Position numbers and translations under genes: made by a program. A stretch of 64,000 nucleotides of DNA, taken from contig DASUQI010000010.1 in assembly GCA_036280655.1 (NCBI GenBank), positions 54,471 through 118,470 of the forward strand, in the 5' to 3' direction. Below, piece after piece: positions 9,841-18,498 of this stretch (the stretch's first letter is position 1; each line of letters begins with the position of its first letter). Below the pieces are notes generated by a model that was given only the letters and a program-made list of their open reading frames with translations, searched no databases and was not told where the DNA came from. The DNA is from DASSJM01 sp036280655. Its GTDB lineage: Bacteria > Actinomycetota > UBA4738 > HRBIN12.

Positions 9841-11094
9841 ATGCATCGCTCGCTGCACTTTCATGACGCCGTGCCCGATCCGACGAGCGGCGCCGTCGCC
9901 GCGACGAGCCTCATCACACCGGGCTCGGACGTCGTGCGCGGCGACGGGCGGTGGCCTCGCGAGGAGGTCGAGCAGGCCGTCGCATGGGAGGACGGCGTCA
10001 TCACGTACGTGGGACCGGCCGACGGGCTCACGAGCGTCGATTCCGAGTGGTTCGAGGGCTGCACGATCGCGCCGGGGTTCGTCGACTGCCACACGCACCT
10101 GCCGTTCGTCGGGTGGCGCGCGGACGAGTTCGAGGCGCGCCTGTCCGGCGCGACGTACCGGGACCTCCATGGCGAGGGCGGCATCGGCCGGAGCGCCCGG
10201 CTGTTCGCCGAGGCGAGCGACGACGAGGTGCTCGCGTTCTGCCGGCCGCTCGTGCGGGAGATGGCGGATCTCGGGACGACGACGCTCGAGCTCAAGACCG
10301 GGTATGGCCTGTCCGTCGAGGGCGAGCTGCGGCAGGCACGGCTCGCCCGGCGGCTCGCCGAGGAGGCGCCGCAGACGTGCGTCGTGACGCTGCTCGCGTG
10401 CCACGCGGTGCCGAAGGGCATGGATCGCCGGGATTGGGTCCGCGCCGCCTGCGACGAGCTGATCCCGGCCGCGGTCTCGGAGGCCCTCGTCGATGGCGTC
10501 GACGTCTACGTCGAGGACATCGCGTTCACGCTCGAGGACCTGACCGAGGTCGCCCGCAGCGCTGCGGAGCACGGGCTGCCGATCCGGTGCCACGCCGACC
10601 AGCTCGGAGCGTCGGGGGCGGCGGAGGCGGCGGTCGCGCTCGGCGCCCGGAGCGCCGACCACCTCAACCACGTCTCAGAGAGGGGGATCGCGGCACTCGG
10701 CGGCGCGCCGGGGACGGTGGCGGTGCTCCTGCCCACCTCGACCCTGTTCCTGCGGGCCTCGCCGCCCGACGCCCGGGGGCTCATCGAGGCGGGCGCGACG
10801 GTCGCATTCGCCACGGACTGCAACCCCGGGACGTCGCCGATCGTCTCCGTTCCCGAGGTGATCGCGATCGGGTGCTCGATGTACGGGCTCACGCCGGCCG
10901 AGGCGCTCGCGGCAACCACGGTGAACGCCGCGGCGGCGCTCGGCCTCGCCGGGAACCGGGGTACGCTTTCGGTGGGCGCGCCCGCCGACCTGTTGATCCT
11001 CGACGCGGACGCCTTCCGGCAGGTGCCGTACCGGCCGGGACACGGCCCGGTGCTGCGCACGTTCGCGAACGGGGAAAGGGTGGGAGGTCGGTGA
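9841..11094 (+). CDS. hutI: Imidazolonepropionase (histidine degradation)
   Basis: 417 residues from the ATG at 9841; an in-frame GTG at 9871 would give 407 and is equally plausible. Amidohydrolase fold with the first metal motif APGFVDCHTHLPFVG (H84, H86), a substrate loop TTTLELKTGYGLSVEGEL, IRCHADQLG, the SADHLNHV motif and VAFATDCNPGTSP, all diagnostic of imidazolonepropionase. It hydrolyses 4-imidazolone-5-propionate to formiminoglutamate, the third step of the hut pathway, acting after HutH and HutU encoded nearby on the other strand. Overlaps the transpeptidase gene by a GTGA. Confidence 0.95.
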   Translation: MHRSLHFHDAVPDPTSGAVAATSLITPGSDVVRGDGRWPREEVEQAVAWEDGVITYVGPADGLTSVDSEWFEGCTIAPGFVDCHTHLPFVGWRADEFEARLSGATYRDLHGEGGIGRSARLFAEASDDEVLAFCRPLVREMADLGTTTLELKTGYGLSVEGELRQARLARRLAEEAPQTCVVTLLACHAVPKGMDRRDWVRAACDELIPAAVSEALVDGVDVYVEDIAFTLEDLTEVARSAAEHGLPIRCHADQLGASGAAEAAVALGARSADHLNHVSERGIAALGGAPGTVAVLLPTSTLFLRASPPDARGLIEAGATVAFATDCNPGTSPIVSVPEVIAIGCSMYGLTPAEALAATTVNAAAALGLAGNRGTLSVGAPADLLILDADAFRQVPYRPGHGPVLRTFANGERVGGR

Positions 11095-12251
11095 GGAAGG
11101 CGTCGCCGCTCGTGCTGGCCGCGGCGCTGTTCGGCGCGCTCGCGCCGGCGACGGCTGCGGCGCAGACCGGCCCGAGCCTCACGCTCGCGGCCTCAGACGG
11201 CTCCATCAGGTTCGGCGAACAGGTGGTGCTGTCCGGCTCGCTCTCGCACGCGAGCGGCGGCGAGGCGATCGAGATCCTCGACGGCTCGGCGGCCGTCGTC
11301 GCGACCGTCACCGCGGCGCCGAACGGGTCGTTCGAGGCGACGATCGAACCCGACGGGACCGGCGACTACGTGGCGGCGTTCGGGGGCGCCCAGAGCGAGC
11401 CGGTGACCGTTCGCGTCCGGGCGGTCGTCTCGGTCCGGATGTCGAACGTGCGGCTGTTCGACGTGGTGAAGGTCCGAGGCGACGTCCAGCCCGCACGGCC
11501 GGGAGAGCGGGTCGAGGTGAGGCTCGTGCTCGGCGACCGCGTGATCGACGCGAAGGGCGCGGCGATGGGCGCGGCGGGCGGGTTCTCCGTCCAGTTCGAG
11601 GTCCCGAAGCCGGGACGGTATCGGGCGAAGGCCTCGTTCGAGAGCGAGGACCTGCGTCGCGGGAGCGACACCTCGCGGTCGGACGTCACACCGCTCCCCT
11701 CGCTGAACTCGGGAGACCGGGGAACCTTCGTCCGCCTGCTCGAGTCGCGGCTCGTCGAGCTCGACTACCGGCTTGCGGGTGCGACGGACGGGAGCTATGA
11801 CTTCCGCACCGCGGACGCCGTCGTCGCGTTCCACAAGGTCCAGGGGATGGCTCGATCGTTCGCCGTCTCTTCGGCGACCTGGCGTCGCCTCGCCGAGCCA
11901 CGCCGGCCGCAGCCGAGGAGGACCTGGGAGGGATTCCACGTCGAGGTCGACCAGACGCGGCAGGTGCTCTACCTGGTTCGGGACGGCGAGATCGACGACG
12001 TCCTACACGTCTCGACGGGGGCGAACGGCGCGACCCGCGACGGCTCGTTCCGCGTGCACCGCAAGCTCGCGGGGTTCAGCCCGAACCACCTGTACTACCC
12101 GAGCTACTTCGACGGGCTGCGCGCGCTCCACGGCTGGACCGAGGTGCCGACGTACCCGGCGAGCCACGGCTGCGTCCGGATCCCGTACTGGAACGCGAGG
12201 TGGATCTACGCGCGCGTCGACTACGGGGACCGCGTCGTCGTCTACCACTGA
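11091..12251 (+). CDS. Exported L,D-transpeptidase (YkuD) with peptidoglycan-binding domain
   Basis: 386 residues. N-terminal signal peptide (about 1-25, ending ATAAAQT), two beta-rich Ig-like segments (about 28-195), a peptidoglycan-binding domain (about 203-268) and a C-terminal YkuD domain (about 280-386) with the catalytic HG-C-R motif SHGCVR (H359, C361, R363). It would make 3-3 crosslinks in peptidoglycan outside the membrane. The GTG start overlaps the hutI stop by 4 bp, preceded by GGGAGG, which is an odd coupling of a wall enzyme to histidine catabolism. Confidence 0.93.
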   Translation: MRKASPLVLAAALFGALAPATAAAQTGPSLTLAASDGSIRFGEQVVLSGSLSHASGGEAIEILDGSAAVVATVTAAPNGSFEATIEPDGTGDYVAAFGGAQSEPVTVRVRAVVSVRMSNVRLFDVVKVRGDVQPARPGERVEVRLVLGDRVIDAKGAAMGAAGGFSVQFEVPKPGRYRAKASFESEDLRRGSDTSRSDVTPLPSLNSGDRGTFVRLLESRLVELDYRLAGATDGSYDFRTADAVVAFHKVQGMARSFAVSSATWRRLAEPRRPQPRRTWEGFHVEVDQTRQVLYLVRDGEIDDVLHVSTGANGATRDGSFRVHRKLAGFSPNHLYYPSYFDGLRALHGWTEVPTYPASHGCVRIPYWNARWIYARVDYGDRVVVYH

Positions 12252-12271
12252 CGCCGAACGGCACGGGGTCG

Positions 12272-12622
12272 CTACATCGACTCGTAGGGCGTGAACAGCG
12301 CCGGGACGTCGTTCTCGGCGAGCTTCGCTCGCAGCTCTGCGCTCGGCTCACCGAGGATCTCGCCGTGCACCACCGTGACCGTCGCGAGGACCGCCTCGGA
12401 CAGGTCGGCGAGATTCGCGGCGTGCTCGATGGCCGCCTCGGAGTCCCGGTACCGCTCGATGATGACGCATTCGGTCCGGTCGTCGTTCATGTAGGTGTCG
12501 TACTGCAGGGTTCCGGGCTCCTTGGCCCGCACGATCTCCATCGCCTGAGCGGACAAGCGCTCGAACTCGTCGCGCTTGCCTTCGAGGAACCTGAATCGAG
12601 CGATACCCACGAGCTCACCCAC
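12272..12622 (-). CDS. ABM-fold (antibiotic biosynthesis monooxygenase-like) protein
   Basis: 116 residues with a ferredoxin-like ABM/YgiN pattern: VGIARFRFLEGKRDEFERL, then EPGTLQYDTYMNDD..ECVIIERYRDSEAAIEHAAN. Such dimers oxidise quinones or polyketides without cofactor, or are scavengers of unknown role. Downstream of hutH on the same strand with an 88-nt gap in between. Function unknown beyond the fold. Confidence 0.82.
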   Translation of the reverse strand: MGELVGIARFRFLEGKRDEFERLSAQAMEIVRAKEPGTLQYDTYMNDDRTECVIIERYRDSEAAIEHAANLADLSEAVLATVTVVHGEILGEPSAELRAKLAENDVPALFTPYESM

Positions 12623-12710
12623 GGCTCACCCCCTGACGTCTCGGCCTCTCATCCCTGCGCGTTACCCCGGCCCGGTCGCCTCGATGCAGCGTGATCCGCG
12701 GAGAGAGCAC

Positions 12711-14237
12711 CTAGCCGAGCGACCCGGTCGTTCCCTCGACGGCCGCGAGGATCGCCCCGGTCCGAACGAGATCCACGGCCCGGTCGATGTCCGGCCCGAG
12801 CTCCCGGTCCTCGTCGAGGAACCTCACACGTTGGCGGACCGCGTCACGAGCCGCCTTCGTCGCCGCCGCCGGCTCGAGCGGCAACCGGAGATCGAGCGCC
12901 TGTGTTGCGACGAGCGCCTCGAGCGCGATCACGACCTCGGCGTTCGCGACCACCTCCCGAGCGTGGCGCGCCGCCGTCATCCCCATGCTCACGTGGTCCT
13001 CCTGCCCGGCGCTCGAGCCGATCGAGTCGACGGATGCGGGGTGCGCGAGCGTCTTGCATTCGGACACGAGCGACGCCGCCGTGTACTGCACGAGCATGAA
13101 CCCGGAGTTCAGCCCGCTCTCCTCGACGAGGAACGCCGGCAGCCCGTTGTTCCTGGCCGGGTCGAGCAGCCGGTAGAGGCGTCGTTCGGCGATGCTCGCG
13201 AGCGGGACGAGCGCGGCCGCGAGCGCGTCGAGCGCCACCGCGACCGGCTGCCCGTGGAAGTTCCCACCCGAGAGGACCTCGTCGTCGTCCGCGAAGACGA
13301 TCGGGTTGTCCGAGACCGCGTTCGACTCCACCTCGAGGACGCCGCGCGCGAACCGCAGGACCTCGCGGGTCGCGCCGTTCACCTGCGGCGAGCACCGGAG
13401 CGAGTACGCGTCTTGTACGAGGTGCTCGCTCTCGCGATGCGACGCGACGATCGGGCTGCCGGCGAGCAGCCGGCGGAGGTTCACGGCCGACGCGACCACG
13501 CCGGGATGCGGTCGGAGCGACGTGAGCCGCTCGTCGAACACGGCGTCCGACCCCAGCGCCGCCTCGACGCTCATCGCGGCCGTCACGTCGGCGGTCCGCA
13601 CGAGCCGTTCGGCACGGTCGGCGGCGAGGATCCCGACGGCGAGCATCCCCTGGGTCCCGTTCACGAGCGCGAGCCCCTCCTTGGCACCGAGCTCGACCGG
13701 CTCGAGGCCGGCGTTCGCGAGCGCGTCGGCGGCCGGGACGGGCTCGCCGTCGACAAGCAGCTCTCCCGCGCCGAGGAGCGGGAGCGCGAGGTTCGCGAGC
13801 GGCGCGAGGTCGCCGGAGGCGCCGAGCGATCCCTGCTCGGGCACGACCGGGACGAGGTCGCGGTTCAGCATCTCGACCATGCGCTCGACGATCAGCTCGC
13901 GCACGCCCGAGTGCCCAAGCGCGAGCACGTGCGCGCGGAGCAGCAGCATCGCGCGCGCCTCTTCCTTCGAAAGGGGGCGGCCGACCGCGGTCGCGTGCGA
14001 TCGCACGATCCCGGCCTGGAGCACGTCGGCCTGGTGCGGCTCGATGCGAACGTTCGCGAGCGACCCGAACCCCGTCGTCACGCCGTAGACGGTCGCGTAG
14101 GACGCGACGGCGCGTTCGACGACGTCGCGGGCGGCCGAGATCCGATCCCTCGCGCTCGACGGGAGTTCGACATCGGCGCCGCGAGCGACCGCCACGACGT
14201 CCTCGAGCGTGAGGGGCTCCCCCACCCGGACCGGCAC
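12711..14237 (-). CDS. hutH: Histidine ammonia-lyase
   Basis: 508 residues, full length. Contains the Ala-Ser-Gly triad (A140-S141-G142 in SLGASGDLAPL) that cyclises to the MIO electrophile, a YGVTTGFGSLA loop with the catalytic tyrosine (about residue 51), NGTQGM and QEDHVSMG motifs. It converts L-histidine to urocanate, the first step of the pathway, in the cytosol. GTG start 6 nt after a TAGCCT -10 box, so probably leaderless. Divergent from the DUF983 gene. Confidence 0.96.
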   Translation of the reverse strand: MPVRVGEPLTLEDVVAVARGADVELPSSARDRISAARDVVERAVASYATVYGVTTGFGSLANVRIEPHQADVLQAGIVRSHATAVGRPLSKEEARAMLLLRAHVLALGHSGVRELIVERMVEMLNRDLVPVVPEQGSLGASGDLAPLANLALPLLGAGELLVDGEPVPAADALANAGLEPVELGAKEGLALVNGTQGMLAVGILAADRAERLVRTADVTAAMSVEAALGSDAVFDERLTSLRPHPGVVASAVNLRRLLAGSPIVASHRESEHLVQDAYSLRCSPQVNGATREVLRFARGVLEVESNAVSDNPIVFADDDEVLSGGNFHGQPVAVALDALAAALVPLASIAERRLYRLLDPARNNGLPAFLVEESGLNSGFMLVQYTAASLVSECKTLAHPASVDSIGSSAGQEDHVSMGMTAARHAREVVANAEVVIALEALVATQALDLRLPLEPAAATKAARDAVRQRVRFLDEDRELGPDIDRAVDLVRTGAILAAVEGTTGSLG

Positions 14238-14243
14238 GGCGCA

Positions 14244-14249
14244 AGGCTA
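14244..14249 (-). promoter_or_regulatory. Putative -10 element (TAGCCT) of leaderless hutH
   Basis: On the minus strand TAGCCT ends 6 nt before the hutH GTG; no ribosome-binding site between. Confidence 0.45.
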
Positions 14250-14287
14250 CGGAGCGCGTCTCCCCCCGGCAAACCACGCCGGAGGGC

Positions 14288-14293
14288 TACGCT
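14288..14293 (+). promoter_or_regulatory. Putative -10 element (TACGCT)
   Basis: TANNNT hexamer 8 nt before the ATG of the DUF983 gene at 14302, suggesting a leaderless transcript. Confidence 0.4.
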
Positions 14294-14301
14294 GGCCGGG
14301 C

Positions 14302-14877
14302 ATGTCGAACCCGTGGGAGCACCTCGACCCGGAGCCGAGGCCCGAAGGCGAGCGGGCCTCCGAGGACGAGCCCGGCGGCGAACCCGAAGACGCCCCGAGC
14401 CCCGCCCCGGGTTGGTCGCCCAAGCCGCGGACGCAGCGTCCAGCGCCGGCGAAGCGTCGCGGCGAACCGGGCGCGACGAAGGCCTTCCTTCGCGGCGCGA
14501 CGAAGCGGTGCCCGCGCTGCGGGGCCGGAGGCCTGTTCTCGAGCTGGTTCAGGATCCGCGAGAAGTGCTCCCGCTGCGGACTGCGGCTCGAACGCGAGGA
14601 GGGCGGCTTCCTCGGCGCGATCACGCTGAACTACATCGCAACGGCGGTCGCCTGGGTCGCGCTGCTCGTGATCTGGCTGATCGTCGACCTGCCCGACCTG
14701 CACGTCGCGGCGCTCACGATCGCCTCGCTGGCCGTCGCGGTGCTCGTGCCGCTGCTCTTCTGGCCCTTCTCGAAGACGATCTGGTCCGCCGTCGACTACC
14801 TGATCTACCGGACGAGCCCCGACTACGGCTCACGGGAGGCCGCCGACCGCGCGAGCGGCAACGGCGGCCGTCACTGA
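14302..14877 (+). CDS. DUF983 membrane protein with zinc-ribbon-like N-terminus
   Basis: 191 residues: a long charged, proline-rich tail (1-55), then CPRCG (about 73-77) and CSRCG (about 92-96) pairs that could bind Zn, followed by two membrane helices (LNYIATAVAWVALLVIWLIV; LHVAALTIASLAVAVLVPLL). This is the DUF983 arrangement, a small inner-membrane protein of unknown role. Ends 1 nt before the convergent hutU stop. Its placement between hutH and hutU is probably incidental. Confidence 0.8.
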   Translation: MSNPWEHLDPEPRPEGERASEDEPGGEPEDAPSPAPGWSPKPRTQRPAPAKRRGEPGATKAFLRGATKRCPRCGAGGLFSSWFRIREKCSRCGLRLEREEGGFLGAITLNYIATAVAWVALLVIWLIVDLPDLHVAALTIASLAVAVLVPLLFWPFSKTIWSAVDYLIYRTSPDYGSREAADRASGNGGRH

Positions 14878-14878
14878 G

Positions 14879-16537
14879 CTACTCGCGCCAGGGCAGCCGG
14901 ACGCCGCGGTCGGCCGCCACCGCGAGCGCCTCGTCGTAGCCGGCGTCCGCGTGGCGGATGACGCCGGTCCCCGGGTCGGTCGTGAGGACGCGCTCGAGAC
15001 GCCCCGCGGCATTCTCGGTGCCGTCGGCCACGACCACCATCCCCGCGTGGATCGAGTACCCGATCCCGACGCCGCCGCCGTGATGCACGCTCACCCAGTG
15101 CGCGCCGGCCGCCGTGTTGAGCAGCGCGTTCAGGATCGGCCAGTCGGCGATCGCATCCGAGCCGTCCTTCATCGCCTCGGTCTCCCGGTACGGCGACGCC
15201 ACGCTCCCGCTGTCGAGGTGGTCGCGGCCGATCACGATCGGCGCCGAGAGCTCGCCGCTCGCCACCATCTCGTTGAAGCGCAGCCCGGCCTTCGAACGCT
15301 CGCCGTAGCCGAGCCAGCAGATCCGCGCCGGCAGGCCCTGGTACGCGACCCGGTCCTCGGCGAGCTCGAGCCATCGCTGCAGCCGCTCGCTCTCGGGGAA
15401 GAGCTCGGCCACCGCCCGGTCGGTCTTCGCGATGTCCTCGGCGTCACCGGAAAGCGCCGCCCACCGGAACGGCCCCTTGCCCTCGCAGAACATCGGCCGG
15501 ACGAAGGCCGGCACGAACCCCGGGTACGCGTACGCACGCTCGTGCGACAGGCCGCCGGCCTCGGCGCCCGCCCGCAGGTTGTTGCCGTAGTCGAACGCGA
15601 CCGCACCGCCCTCGAGGAAGCCGACGATCGCCTCGACGTGCTTCGCCATCGACGCGAACGCGCGCCGCTCGTACTCGGCCGGAGTGTCCTCGCGAAGCTT
15701 CGCCGCGTCGTCGAGCGAGAGCCCGTCGGGCACGTAGCCGCCGAGCGGATCGTGCGCGCTCGTCTGGTCGGTGACGAGGTCCGGCGCGAAGCCGCGCGCG
15801 AGCAACGTCGGGAGCACCTCGGCGCAGTTGCCGACGAGCCCGATCGAGACGGCCTCCTTCGCGACGCGAGCCTCCTCCACCCACCGCAGCGCCTCGTCGA
15901 GTTCGTCGGTCTCGCGGTCCAGGTATCTGGTCTTGATGCGGCGTTCGATGCGGGCGGGATCGACCTCGACGCACAGCACGACGCCGCCGTTCATCGTCAC
16001 GGCGAGCGGCTGCGCACCGCCCATCCCGCCGAGCCCGCCGGTCAGCGTCACGGTCCCGGCGAGCGAGCCGCCGAACCGCTGCGACGCGGCCTCGGCGAAC
16101 GTCTCGTACGTGCCTTGCAGGATCCCCTGGGTCCCGATGTAGATCCACGAGCCCGCCGTCATCTGCCCGTACATCGTGAGCCCGGCGTGCTCCAGATCGC
16201 GGAAGGTGTCCCAGTCCGCCCACTTCGGGACCAGCATCGAGTTCGAGATCAGGACCCGCGGCGCCATCTCGTGCGTCCGGAACACGCCGACCGGCTTGCC
16301 CGACTGGACGAGCATCGTCTCGTCGTCGTCGAGTCCCCGGAGCGTCCGCACGATCGCGTCGAAGGCCTCCCACGACCGCGCCGCCCGGCCCGTCCCTCCG
16401 TAGACCACGAGGTCCTGCGGCCGTTCGGCGACGTCCGGGTCCAGGTTGTTCATCAGCATCCGGAGCGCCGCCTCCTGCGGCCAGGAACGGCAGGAGAGCG
16501 TCGTGCCTCGGGGCGCCCGGACCTCGCGCACGCTCAC
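14879..16537 (-). CDS. hutU: Urocanate hydratase
   Basis: 552 residues, the normal size. Recognised by LMNNLDPDVAERP near the N-terminus, GGTGRAARSWEAFD, GGLGGMGGAQPLAVTMNGG (NAD-binding glycine-rich loop), DQTSAHDPLGGY and VSVHHGGGVGIGYSIHAGMV. It adds water to urocanate with tightly bound NAD+, giving imidazolonepropionate for HutI. GTG start 7 nt after a TATCAT box. hutH and hutU are separated by the convergent DUF983 gene, so the hut genes are at least three transcription units. No hutF or hutG is in the window. Confidence 0.96.
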   Translation of the reverse strand: MSVREVRAPRGTTLSCRSWPQEAALRMLMNNLDPDVAERPQDLVVYGGTGRAARSWEAFDAIVRTLRGLDDDETMLVQSGKPVGVFRTHEMAPRVLISNSMLVPKWADWDTFRDLEHAGLTMYGQMTAGSWIYIGTQGILQGTYETFAEAASQRFGGSLAGTVTLTGGLGGMGGAQPLAVTMNGGVVLCVEVDPARIERRIKTRYLDRETDELDEALRWVEEARVAKEAVSIGLVGNCAEVLPTLLARGFAPDLVTDQTSAHDPLGGYVPDGLSLDDAAKLREDTPAEYERRAFASMAKHVEAIVGFLEGGAVAFDYGNNLRAGAEAGGLSHERAYAYPGFVPAFVRPMFCEGKGPFRWAALSGDAEDIAKTDRAVAELFPESERLQRWLELAEDRVAYQGLPARICWLGYGERSKAGLRFNEMVASGELSAPIVIGRDHLDSGSVASPYRETEAMKDGSDAIADWPILNALLNTAAGAHWVSVHHGGGVGIGYSIHAGMVVVADGTENAAGRLERVLTTDPGTGVIRHADAGYDEALAVAADRGVRLPWRE

Positions 16538-16544
16538 GCTCGCG

Positions 16545-16550
16545 ATGATA
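16545..16550 (-). promoter_or_regulatory. Putative -10 element (TATCAT) of leaderless hutU
   Basis: On the minus strand, near-consensus TATCAT ends 7 nt before the hutU GTG start at 16537. Confidence 0.5.
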
Positions 16551-16577
16551 GTGCGGACCGTGGCGAGGGATGCCGGG

Positions 16578-17009
16578 TCAGGCGGGGCGGCCGGCCCGCG
16601 CCGGCCGCGCCAAGACCTCTCGGATGCGCTCGAGGAGCGCCGGCGGGTCGAACGGCTTCACGAGATACTCGTCCGCGCCCACGGCGAAGCCCTCGAGCTT
16701 GCCCTCCGACAGCCCGCGGGCGGTCAGCAGGATCACCTTGGTGGCCGCGGTGCGTTCGTCGTTCCGGAGCCGCCGGGTGAGCTCGAAGCCGTCCACGGTC
16801 GGCATCATCACGTCGGCGACCACGAGGTCGGGACGGCGCTCGAGCGCGAGCTCCAGCGCCGCCGCCCCGTTCCGGGCCGTCCGCACCTCGAACCCCGCCG
16901 CCGTGAGCTCGATCTGGAGTAACCGGGCGATGAAGGGGTCGTCGTCGACGACGAGCAGCGACGTCGCCGGCTCGTCCGCGGGCAGGACGGGAGCTCCCTG
17001 GGTATCCAC
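16578..17009 (-). CDS. Stand-alone response-regulator receiver protein
   Basis: 143 residues containing only a receiver domain: acidic pocket VVDDD (20-24), phospho-acceptor D66 (VVADVMMP), T96 and K118 (EYLVKPF). There is no output domain, so it probably signals by protein-protein contact like CheY/Spo0F-type proteins, or reads out to a separate partner. GTG at 17009 chosen; a longer in-frame start reaching the divergent CBS promoter region is possible. No histidine kinase is adjacent; the nearest is at 36570. Confidence 0.88.
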   Translation of the reverse strand: MDTQGAPVLPADEPATSLLVVDDDPFIARLLQIELTAAGFEVRTARNGAAALELALERRPDLVVADVMMPTVDGFELTRRLRNDERTAATKVILLTARGLSEGKLEGFAVGADEYLVKPFDPPALLERIREVLARPARAGRPA

Positions 17010-17129
17010 GGGATGACCATCGGCACGTTCGGGCGGGCGGTGGAGCCGCCACTCGACGACACCCGGAGAACGGCCGCGACGGTTCGTGGGAGGATGTGCC
17101 CGCCTGAAGGATCGTCGGGGAGGCGCGCG

Positions 17130-18497
17130 GTGGAAGTGCTCGATTCGTTCCTGGACGCGGTGGGCGACACGCCGCTGGTCCGCCTCCGAAACGTCTCCCG
17201 GGGCGTGAACCCGACCCTGCTGGCCAAGCTCGAGATGCTGAACCCCGGCGGCAGCGTGAAGGACCGCATCGGCCTTCGGATGATCGAGGCGGCCGAACGC
17301 GACGGTCGGCTGCAGCCGGGCGGGACGATCGTCGAGCCGACCTCGGGCAACACCGGTCACGGGCTCGCGATCGCGGCCGCGGTCCGCGGCTACCGCTGCA
17401 TCTTCGTGATGCCGGACAAGATGAGCCAGGAGAAGATCTCGCTCCTGCGCGCGTACGGGGCCGAGGTCGTGATCTGCCCGACCGCCGTGCCGCCCGAGTC
17501 GCCCGAGTCCTACTACCGGGTCGCCGACCGCCTGACCGAGGAGATCCCCGGAGCCTTCCAGCCGAACCAGTACATGAACCCCGAGAACCCCGAGGCGCAC
17601 TACGCGACCACGGGCCCCGAGATCTGGCGGCAGACCGACGGCGAGATCGACGTGTTCGTCGCCGGCGTCGGGACCGGCGGGACGATCACCGGCGCGGCGC
17701 GGTACCTGAAGGAGCAGAACCCCGACCTCCTCGTGGTCGGCGCCGACCCCGAGGGCTCGATCTACTCGGGCAACGTGCACCCGTACCTCACCGAAGGGAT
17801 CGGCGAGGACTTCTGGCCGGCGACGTTCGACCCTGGACTCGTCGATCGGTACGTGCGCGTGACCGACCGCGACGCGTTCCGCATGGCGAGAAGGATCACC
17901 CGCGAGGAGGGCATCCTCGTCGGCTCGTCGTCGGGGACCGCGGTCGTCGCGGCGCTCGAGGTCGCGTCCGAGCTCCCCGAGGACGCGACGATCGTCGTGA
18001 TCCTGCCCGACACGGGCCGCAACTACCTCTCGAAGGCCTTCTCGGACACCTGGCTGATCCAGTACGGGCTCATGGAGCGGCCCGAGATGATCCGCGTCGA
18101 GGAGGTCCTGTCGGCCAAGCGGGGCGAGGTCCCGCCGCTCGTCACGGTGAAGGCGCACGACAAGGTCCGCCAGGCGATCGACGTGCTGCAGGAGTTCGGG
18201 ATCTCGCAGGCCCCGGTCGTGCGCGAGCCCGGGATGGACGTCGCGCAGTTCGTCGGCGCGGTCCACGAGAACGCGCTGCTCGACCGGATCTTCCGCGACC
18301 CCGACGCCCTCCAGGCCGACGTGGCCGAGGTCATGGGGCCGCCGATCGGCATGGTCGAGTTCGACGCGCCGATCGAGCTCGCGTTCGAGACGTTGCAGCA
18401 CGGTCCCGCCGTCCTTCTCGAGAAGGCCGGGCAGGTCCTCGGGGTCCTCACCCGGAGCGACCTGCTCGAGTTCCTCGCGCATCGTTCCCGCGTCTGA
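17130..18497 (+). CDS. Cystathionine beta-synthase with C-terminal CBS pair
   Basis: 455 residues. PLP fold type II domain with the Schiff-base lysine K44 (NPGGSVKDRIG), the TSGNTG phosphate/substrate loop and VGTGGTITG. A C-terminal Bateman module (about 335-455) of two CBS motifs follows, the usual energy- or SAM-sensing part. It joins serine and homocysteine to make cystathionine; O-acetylserine activity cannot be excluded. GTG at 17130 selected because GGGGAGG lies 6-8 nt upstream. First gene of a transsulfuration operon with the DUF429 gene (1-nt gap) and the gamma-synthase/lyase gene. Confidence 0.92.
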   Translation: MEVLDSFLDAVGDTPLVRLRNVSRGVNPTLLAKLEMLNPGGSVKDRIGLRMIEAAERDGRLQPGGTIVEPTSGNTGHGLAIAAAVRGYRCIFVMPDKMSQEKISLLRAYGAEVVICPTAVPPESPESYYRVADRLTEEIPGAFQPNQYMNPENPEAHYATTGPEIWRQTDGEIDVFVAGVGTGGTITGAARYLKEQNPDLLVVGADPEGSIYSGNVHPYLTEGIGEDFWPATFDPGLVDRYVRVTDRDAFRMARRITREEGILVGSSSGTAVVAALEVASELPEDATIVVILPDTGRNYLSKAFSDTWLIQYGLMERPEMIRVEEVLSAKRGEVPPLVTVKAHDKVRQAIDVLQEFGISQAPVVREPGMDVAQFVGAVHENALLDRIFRDPDALQADVAEVMGPPIGMVEFDAPIELAFETLQHGPAVLLEKAGQVLGVLTRSDLLEFLAHRSRV

Positions 18498-18498
18498 G

